The translations under genes and the position numbers were made by a program. 8,525 bases of DNA from Thermococcus sp. (GTDB lineage Archaea; Methanobacteriota_B; Thermococci; Thermococcales; Thermococcaceae), in assembly GCF_027066465.1 (NCBI RefSeq), contig NZ_JAMONU010000133.1:1-8525 (forward strand), in the 5' to 3' direction. Of the stretch, positions 3,802 to 8,525 are shown in pieces (position 1 is the first letter of the stretch; each line of letters starts with the position of its first letter). Below the pieces are notes generated by a model. The model was not told the origin of the DNA. It was given only the letters and a program-made list of their open reading frames with translations, and did not search any database.

Positions 3802-5859
3802 ATGGCAGAGAAACTCGTGCCAGTTGTATGCCCCTGGTGTTCCGTGGGCTGTCGCTTTTACGCGGTCAGCGTTAACGGCTACATCAGGAAGATAGAGTTC
3901 GACTACGAGCACCCGACCGTAAACAGAGGAAAGCTCTGTCCCAAGGGAGTTGCATCCTATCAGTTCATCAACAGCCCCAACAGGCTCAAGAAGCCCCTCA
4001 AGCGCGTTGGCGAGAAGGGCGAGGGGAAGTTCGAGGAGATAACATGGGAGGAAGCCTACAGAATAATCGCCGAGAGAATTAAGGAAATCAAAGAAACCTA
4101 CGGTCCAGAGGCAATAGCCTTCCTCGCCAGCGAGAAAATAACACTGGAGGAGAACTACCTCGTTCACAAGCTGTCAAAGGCCATAGGAACCAACCATCTC
4201 GACTTCCCCGGCAGGTACTGCCAGTACTCCAACAGCCCGGCCAGAACTGCGATTTTTGGAAGCGCCGCTGCAACTAACCCCTTCGAGGACGTTGCCAAGG
4301 CCGAGCTGATAGTCATCTGGGGCCACAACCCGGCGGAGACGGCACCCGTCTTCTTCGGCCAGTACATCGAGAAGGCAGTCCTCGACAACGGTGCCGAGAT
4401 GGTCGTTATAGACCCGAGGGGAACAAGGGGACACAAGTACGCTTCGCTCCACCTCAAGCCCTACCCTGGAACAGACCTCGCTATAGCTTTGGCAATGCTC
4501 AACGTCGTTATCAGTGAGGAACTCTACGACAAGGAGTTCGTTCAGGAGAGAACGACGGGTTTTGAGGAGCTTAAGGAGGCCGTCAAGGACTACACTCCGG
4601 AGTGGGCCGAGAAGATAAGCGGCGTCCCCGCGGAGGACATAAGGAAAGTCGCTAGGCTCATAGCGACCAAGAGGACTGCGCTCTTTGTCAACGAGGGAAT
4701 GAACCAGCACGTCAACGGTTTTGAGACGGCTTTGGCGATAGCGGACCTCATAGCTATCACCGGTAACATCGGTAAAGAAGGTGTTTGGAGCGGTGTCTTC
4801 CCGGGAGCGCAGTGTGGATTCTGCGCTGCCATGACGGGCATTGCTCCCAACAAGCTCCCGACCGGAAAGCTCGTTACCGATGAAGAGGCAAGGGCTGAGC
4901 TCGAGAGGCTCTGGGGCTTCAAGGTGCCGGAGTGGGTTGGCCTCGACCTCACGGGCATGATACGCGAAATGGGCAACAAGATCAGGATGATGTACATAGT
5001 TGGCGGCAACATAGCGAAGTCCGCCCCCAACAGCGCCTGGGTCAGGGAGCAGCTCAAGAAGCTCGACTTCTTGGTTGTGCAGGACATATTCCTCACCGAG
5101 ACTGCCAAGTACGCCGACATAGTTCTCCCGGCCGCGGCCTGGTTTGAGAAGACAGGAACTGCAATAAGCGCCGAGAGAAGGGTCCAGAGAACTTACATGG
5201 CCGCCAATCCGCCCGGAGAGGCCAAGCCCGACTGGCTCATCCTCGTTGAGCTGGCCAAGGAGCTCGGTCTCGGGGAGTACTTCAAGTACGAGCACCCGGA
5301 CGAGATTCTCAGGGAGATAAACAGCGTCATCCCAGTCTTCAAGGGGGCGACGCCGGAATACCTCGCGGAGCACCCTGAGGGATGCTTCTTCCCGTGCACC
5401 GAGCCCGGCGAGGGAACGAAGGTTCTCTTCAAGAACGGCTTCAAGACGGCCGATGGAAAGGCTCACCTCCAGCCGGTGAAGTGGCGCGAGCCGCCCGAGA
5501 TGCCCGACGACGAGTATCCGCTCTGGCTCACCAACTTCAGGTTCGTTGGTCAGTGGCACACGGGAACGATGACCTTTGAGAGCCCGAGCCTCCAGAAGCG
5601 CTGGCCTGAAGAGTACGTCATGATTAACCCGAAGGACGCCGAAAGATACGGCATAAAGAGCGGGGACCTTGTCAAGGTCGAGACAAGACGCGGAAGCGTT
5701 TTGGCAAGGGCTGAGGTTACGGAGCACGTCAGAGAAGGCGTTATAGCGATGCCGAACCACTGGGACATCAACTTCCTGACCCTCGAGGTCACCCACGAGA
5801 AGACCAAGATGGCCGAGCTGAAGGCCGTCGCGGCCAGGGTTAAGAAGGTGGAGGAGTGA
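3802..5859 (+). CDS. fdhA: Mo/W-bisPGD oxidoreductase, formate-dehydrogenase-alpha-like
   Basis: A 685-residue cytoplasmic member of the molybdopterin oxidoreductase family with no Tat signal. The N-terminal [4Fe-4S] motif is C10-x2-C13-x3-C17-x28-C46, followed by Lys48 (LCPKG), which relays electrons in FdhH. The metal ligand is Cys140 in GRYCQYSNSPAR. Family motifs follow: IWGHNPAE, EGMNQHVNG, DIFLTETAKYADIVLPAAAWFEK, and the C-terminal dinucleotide-binding domain with QWHTGTMT. Residue 141 is Gln where formate dehydrogenases have His, and the formate-binding RGQNN region is replaced by PGAQCGFC (334-341). The substrate is therefore uncertain, although annotation pipelines would call it formate dehydrogenase alpha subunit. 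ATG 3802 has GGTGG 5 nt upstream; the earlier GTG codons at 3790 and 3793 are part of that site. It heads an operon and is 10 nt from the ferredoxin-subunit gene. Confidence 0.9.
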   Translation: MAEKLVPVVCPWCSVGCRFYAVSVNGYIRKIEFDYEHPTVNRGKLCPKGVASYQFINSPNRLKKPLKRVGEKGEGKFEEITWEEAYRIIAERIKEIKETYGPEAIAFLASEKITLEENYLVHKLSKAIGTNHLDFPGRYCQYSNSPARTAIFGSAAATNPFEDVAKAELIVIWGHNPAETAPVFFGQYIEKAVLDNGAEMVVIDPRGTRGHKYASLHLKPYPGTDLAIALAMLNVVISEELYDKEFVQERTTGFEELKEAVKDYTPEWAEKISGVPAEDIRKVARLIATKRTALFVNEGMNQHVNGFETALAIADLIAITGNIGKEGVWSGVFPGAQCGFCAAMTGIAPNKLPTGKLVTDEEARAELERLWGFKVPEWVGLDLTGMIREMGNKIRMMYIVGGNIAKSAPNSAWVREQLKKLDFLVVQDIFLTETAKYADIVLPAAAWFEKTGTAISAERRVQRTYMAANPPGEAKPDWLILVELAKELGLGEYFKYEHPDEILREINSVIPVFKGATPEYLAEHPEGCFFPCTEPGEGTKVLFKNGFKTADGKAHLQPVKWREPPEMPDDEYPLWLTNFRFVGQWHTGTMTFESPSLQKRWPEEYVMINPKDAERYGIKSGDLVKVETRRGSVLARAEVTEHVREGVIAMPNHWDINFLTLEVTHEKTKMAELKAVAARVKKVEE

Positions 5860-5869
5860 GGTGGTTGGA

Positions 5870-6367
5870 ATGAGCAAGAAGATTTTCCTCGACTATAAGC
5901 GCTGTATCGGCTGTAAGGCCTGTGAAGTGGCCTGTGAAATGACGCACGGCGAGGCAAGGATAAGGGTTTTCGAGTTCCCCGACCTCTTCACCGTTCCCTT
6001 CAACTGCCGCCACTGTGAGAAGGCTCCCTGTCTCAACGTCTGTCCAACCGGGGCGCTCTTCAGGGACGAGGACGGAGCGGTTGCCTTCGACCCGCTCAAG
6101 TGTATCGGCTGTCTCATGTGTGCCGTTGCCTGTCCGTTCGGCATTCCAAAGCTCGACGAGGAGAACAAGATTATGGACAAGTGCGACCTCTGTGCCGACA
6201 GGAGGGCGGAGGGCCTTCTCCCGGCGTGTGTTTCGGCCTGCCCAACTGAGGCCCTTAAGTTCGGTGAGATAAACGAGGTCCTCTGGAACAGGGAAGGGAA
6301 GATAGTGGCCAACCTGAAGAGCTCGGCCGAGAAAGGGGAGGGTGAGAAGGCCTACATCGTCCTCTGA
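5870..6367 (+). CDS. Four-cluster [4Fe-4S] electron-transfer subunit (FdhB/HycB/CooF type)
   Basis: A 165-residue polyferredoxin that should pass electrons from the oxidoreductase to the membrane complex. Four cysteine groups are visible: C12-x2-C15-x2-C18-x3-C22, then CRHCEKAPCLNVC, CIGCLMCAVAC, and CDLC with a distant CVSAC (C-x2-C-x11-C-x3-C). The groups are expected to interleave into four [4Fe-4S] clusters, as in HycB, HydN and CooF. The ATG at 5870 has GGTGG 5 nt upstream; the in-frame GTG at 5861 lies in that site. The preceding gene ends at 5859, so the two are co-transcribed and translationally close. There is no signal peptide or membrane anchor. The C-terminal about 25 residues are charged and cluster-free. 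Confidence 0.93.
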   Translation: MSKKIFLDYKRCIGCKACEVACEMTHGEARIRVFEFPDLFTVPFNCRHCEKAPCLNVCPTGALFRDEDGAVAFDPLKCIGCLMCAVACPFGIPKLDEENKIMDKCDLCADRRAEGLLPACVSACPTEALKFGEINEVLWNREGKIVANLKSSAEKGEGEKAYIVL

Positions 6368-6368
6368 C

Positions 6369-6378
6369 ATTATTTTTT
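6369..6378 (+). terminator. T7 tract between the electron-transfer subunit and the membrane subunit genes
   Basis: The 51-nt gap after the ferredoxin-subunit gene holds a run of seven T (TTATTTTTTTG), the longest on the plus strand that I noticed. In Thermococcales such tracts can stop or attenuate RNA polymerase. No convincing TATA element follows it, so the downstream genes probably still depend on the same promoter, with partial termination possible. Confidence 0.35.
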
Positions 6379-6418
6379 TGCGAAGAAAACCAAGGGTTAA
6401 AAACGAGAGGTGATGGGA

Positions 6419-7861
6419 GTGTACTACGTTCCGTTCCTGATTTCAATGTTCCTCCCCTTCGTGTTGCTCGCGGTTTGGAAGAGCGAAGGCAGGGGTGCAG
6501 GGGTCTTTGCGGCAGTGATTTTCGGCGTCTCCCTGGCGTTCAACGCATGGGGAGCATACCAGTATCTTACGAGCGACTTGGGGAAGACGCTTCACGTTGC
6601 CTACTTAACCTACGGAAACGCCGGGGAAATATTTGGAGTCATCGTCGATGAGGTCTCGGTCCTAATGGGCCTCGTGACGATGATAGTGGCCTTCCTCGTG
6701 AGCCTGTACGCCATCGACTACATGAGTGAGAAGCACTCCGCGAACCCCCTCAAGGAAGGTAAGGGGAAGTTCTTCGCCCTTCTTGGAGTTCTCGTTGCTT
6801 CCACGATGGTCTTCATCTACGGAACCAACCTCGTTCAGTTCATAGTGTTCCTCGAGATAATTGCCCTAGCCCTCGATGACCTAATCAACACATATGGAAA
6901 CGCCTCGCTCGACTCCCTCAAGGCATACCTCGTCCTGAACCTGGCGGTAGTCCTGATGATAATATCCTTCTTCGTGCTCGGAAGCGGACAGGCTCTCTAC
7001 AAGCTTGGCTCGGTGAGCGAATCCGCCAAACACACGGCCTTCGTTCTCATAGCCTTTGCGGCCTTCGCAATGAGTTCACAGTTCTTCTTCTATTCATGGC
7101 TCCCGAAGTCCACAAAGGGCCCAGTTCCGGTCTCGGCGCTAATCCACAGCGTTTCAGTCGTTTCACTCGGAATACTCCTCATGCTCAGGTTCATACAGTT
7201 CGGCGGAAAGTACGAGGACCTGTTCTACATACTGGCAGTCTTCTCAGTCCTCATGGTTGTTCTGATGATGTTCTACTACCCGATTCAGAGCGACCTCAAG
7301 ACCCTCATAGCCTACTCGACGATAGGGCAGGCGGCCATCGGCTTCATGACCCTGGCTTACGCCGCCTACGGTAGCTCCATAGGACTTCAGGTTGCCACCT
7401 ACCAGGTCATCAACCACGCCTTCGTGAAGGCTTTGGCGTTCCTCACGGCTGGAGCGATGGGATACTCCCTCGGAACAACCAACATGGCGAAGATAAAGGG
7501 CTTCGCAAAGAGCCTGCCCGCTGTAAGCGTCAGCTGGTTCCTGGCGATGTTCGGTCTGGCGGGTGTCCTGCCCCTGGGAATGTTCTTCAGCAAGGCCTAT
7601 GAAACCATGACGAACGCCCACGCTCCCGGTGTGTTCTCATGGCTCCTGCCGTTGCTGATACTCTTCGAGGCGGCGATACTCCTCGTCGTCGTGATGGTGT
7701 GGTTCAGGAGGATATTCTTCGGCCCAGAGATTTCACCGCAGCCAGCGGTTAGCCCGACCAAGCTCATGTACTTCGCAATGCTCGTGCTGATAATAGCCGG
7801 AACCGTTTCGCCGTGGATAACTTTGAGCGTCGTCAGCAAAATAGGATTCATAGCGGGGTGA
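6419..7861 (+). CDS. NuoL/M/N/MrpD-like membrane subunit (proton or cation translocation)
   Basis: A 480-residue, very hydrophobic integral membrane protein of the proton_antipo_M family, about 14 helices, the size of HyfD/HyfF, NuoN or MrpD. Seen motifs: the TM5 Glu (IVFLEIIALALDDL), SWLPKSTKGPVPVSALIHS (with the conserved His), the NHAFVKALAFLTAGAMG helix, and the TM12 Lys in GVLPLGMFFSKAYE. The TM7 lysine normally just before SAQxPxxxWLP is missing: the local sequence is AMSSQFFFYSWLPK, with Met there. I chose GTG 6419 because GGTGA (6409-6413) stands exactly 5 nt before it, as for the other genes; ATG 6413 and GTG 6410 overlap that site. The next gene begins 4 nt after the stop. It probably forms part of a membrane hydrogenase or antiporter complex with the upstream redox subunits. 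Confidence 0.88.
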   Translation: MYYVPFLISMFLPFVLLAVWKSEGRGAGVFAAVIFGVSLAFNAWGAYQYLTSDLGKTLHVAYLTYGNAGEIFGVIVDEVSVLMGLVTMIVAFLVSLYAIDYMSEKHSANPLKEGKGKFFALLGVLVASTMVFIYGTNLVQFIVFLEIIALALDDLINTYGNASLDSLKAYLVLNLAVVLMIISFFVLGSGQALYKLGSVSESAKHTAFVLIAFAAFAMSSQFFFYSWLPKSTKGPVPVSALIHSVSVVSLGILLMLRFIQFGGKYEDLFYILAVFSVLMVVLMMFYYPIQSDLKTLIAYSTIGQAAIGFMTLAYAAYGSSIGLQVATYQVINHAFVKALAFLTAGAMGYSLGTTNMAKIKGFAKSLPAVSVSWFLAMFGLAGVLPLGMFFSKAYETMTNAHAPGVFSWLLPLLILFEAAILLVVVMVWFRRIFFGPEISPQPAVSPTKLMYFAMLVLIIAGTVSPWITLSVVSKIGFIAG

Positions 7862-7865
7862 TATC

Positions 7866-8525
7866 ATGCTGCCGTTGGAATACGCGATAATTGCCTTTAT
7901 CATTGGAGCCTTTGCGGGCATCCTTAGGGATTATAGGGCCACAACCAAGGCCTCAAGCTTCATGGCCTTCCTCGGGGCGCTGGCGCTGCTCTACCAGGTT
8001 TACTACGTCTACACCAACGGCCCGGTCAGCGGCAGTGTCTTCGGCCTTCCCGTTCACATAGACGGACTCTCCGCGATATTCCTGTTCATAGTGGGCATAG
8101 TGAGCCTTGGCTCGGCAATATTCGCAATAGGCTACATGGACCACCATGAGAAGAGGGGCAAGGGCTGGGTCTATGCGGTAGCCTACAACACTTTCATAGG
8201 CTCGATGGCCCTCGTCGTTACGGTCAGCAACCTCGAGTGGTTCGTGTTCTCCTGGGAGCTCATGACCCTCAGCTCGTTCGTGCTGATATTCTGGAAGGAG
8301 GAGAAGAAGGACCTCGACGCGAGCTTCAAGTACTACATAACCATGCACTTCTTCGACACCATCCCGCTGTTCCTGCTCCTCGGCCTTGCGAGCGTCCTGA
8401 CGGGTAGCATTCACAACCTCAGCTATTCGGCTATTCAGCAGGCCCTCGCAACGGCCTCACCCCTTCAGAAGGGACTGTTCTACGGCCTGTTCCTCGTCGT
8501 GTTCATGACCAAAGCCGGTATAGTC
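7866..8525 (+). CDS. HycC/HyfB/NuoL-like membrane subunit, N-terminal 220 residues (partial, runs off right edge)
   Basis: An open frame from ATG 7866 to the window edge encodes a second antiporter-like membrane protein. It has hydrophobic helices at about residues 5-20, 30-47, 70-95, 115-133, 140-155 and 170-190. Conserved features are the HIDGLSAIFLFIVGIVSLGSAIFAIGYM segment, typical of NuoL/HycC subunits, the TM5 Glu in FSWELMTLSSFVLI, and the TM7 Lys in MTKAGIV, the last residues in the window. The TM7 form TKAG is that of HycC/HyfB-type subunits of membrane hydrogenases. GGTGA lies 4 nt before the ATG and overlaps the stop of the preceding gene, so translation is coupled. The rest of the protein lies outside the window. 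Confidence 0.88.
   Translation, partial: MLPLEYAIIAFIIGAFAGILRDYRATTKASSFMAFLGALALLYQVYYVYTNGPVSGSVFGLPVHIDGLSAIFLFIVGIVSLGSAIFAIGYMDHHEKRGKGWVYAVAYNTFIGSMALVVTVSNLEWFVFSWELMTLSSFVLIFWKEEKKDLDASFKYYITMHFFDTIPLFLLLGLASVLTGSIHNLSYSAIQQALATASPLQKGLFYGLFLVVFMTKAGIV

Noticed and set aside
4174..5877. A 567-codon open frame on the minus strand opposite the oxidoreductase gene
   Set aside because: It lies entirely opposite a gene with clear family motifs, has no recognisable domain, and is explained by the codon bias of the plus-strand gene. Other antisense frames in the window were rejected for the same reason.
1..8525. CRISPR arrays, tRNA or rRNA genes, insertion sequences
   Set aside because: No regularly spaced direct repeats, no tRNA-like cloverleaf and no transposase motifs were seen; nearly all of the window is filled by the genes listed.

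Overview
The window looks like chromosomal DNA from a hyperthermophilic archaeon of the Thermococcales, most likely a GC-rich Thermococcus. The basis is the gene content (hypC/hypD/hypF maturation genes, a molybdopterin oxidoreductase with a four-cluster ferredoxin subunit, and antiporter-like membrane subunits), archaeal BRE/TATA promoters, AGG/ATA/GAG-rich codon use, and strong GGTGA or GGTGG ribosome binding sites about 5 nt before most starts. The species cannot be fixed from the sequence alone.

Left third, minus strand (1-2533): NiFe-hydrogenase maturation genes. In transcription order these are a HypC paralogue lacking the key Cys and His, a normal hypC, hypD (1 nt after hypC), a 31-codon ORF in frame behind the hypD stop, and then, after a 113-nt gap with its own promoter, hypF, which runs off the left edge. 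An RNA hairpin with a GAAA tetraloop lies inside the small ORF.

Middle (2534-3801): a plus-strand DUF302 gene divergent from the HypC paralogue, then a TetR-family regulator. Three promoter regions (DUF302/HypC-like divergent promoter, tetR, and the oxidoreductase operon) each carry one copy of a 14-bp dyad, consensus TGACTGGTCAGTCA. This is the best candidate for a local regulon.

Right half, plus strand (3802-8525): the start of an operon resembling the archaeal fdh-mfh-mnh (formate dehydrogenase, membrane hydrogenase, Na+/H+ antiporter) clusters known from Thermococcus. It has a 685-aa Mo/W-bisPGD oxidoreductase, a 165-aa protein with four [4Fe-4S] motifs, a 480-aa NuoL/M/N/MrpD-like membrane protein and the first 220 residues of a second one (HycC/HyfB-like) cut by the window edge. 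The hydrogenase large and small subunits, if present, lie outside the window.

Inferred working model: electrons from the substrate of the cytoplasmic oxidoreductase pass through the ferredoxin-like subunit to a membrane complex that pumps ions, and HypC/D/F help build its NiFe site. The main surprise is that the catalytic subunit has Cys140-Gln141 instead of the Cys/Sec-His pair of formate dehydrogenases and lacks the Arg-Gly-Gln-Asn-Asn motif that binds formate. Calling it a formate dehydrogenase is therefore not secure, and this may be a membrane respiratory complex with a different substrate.
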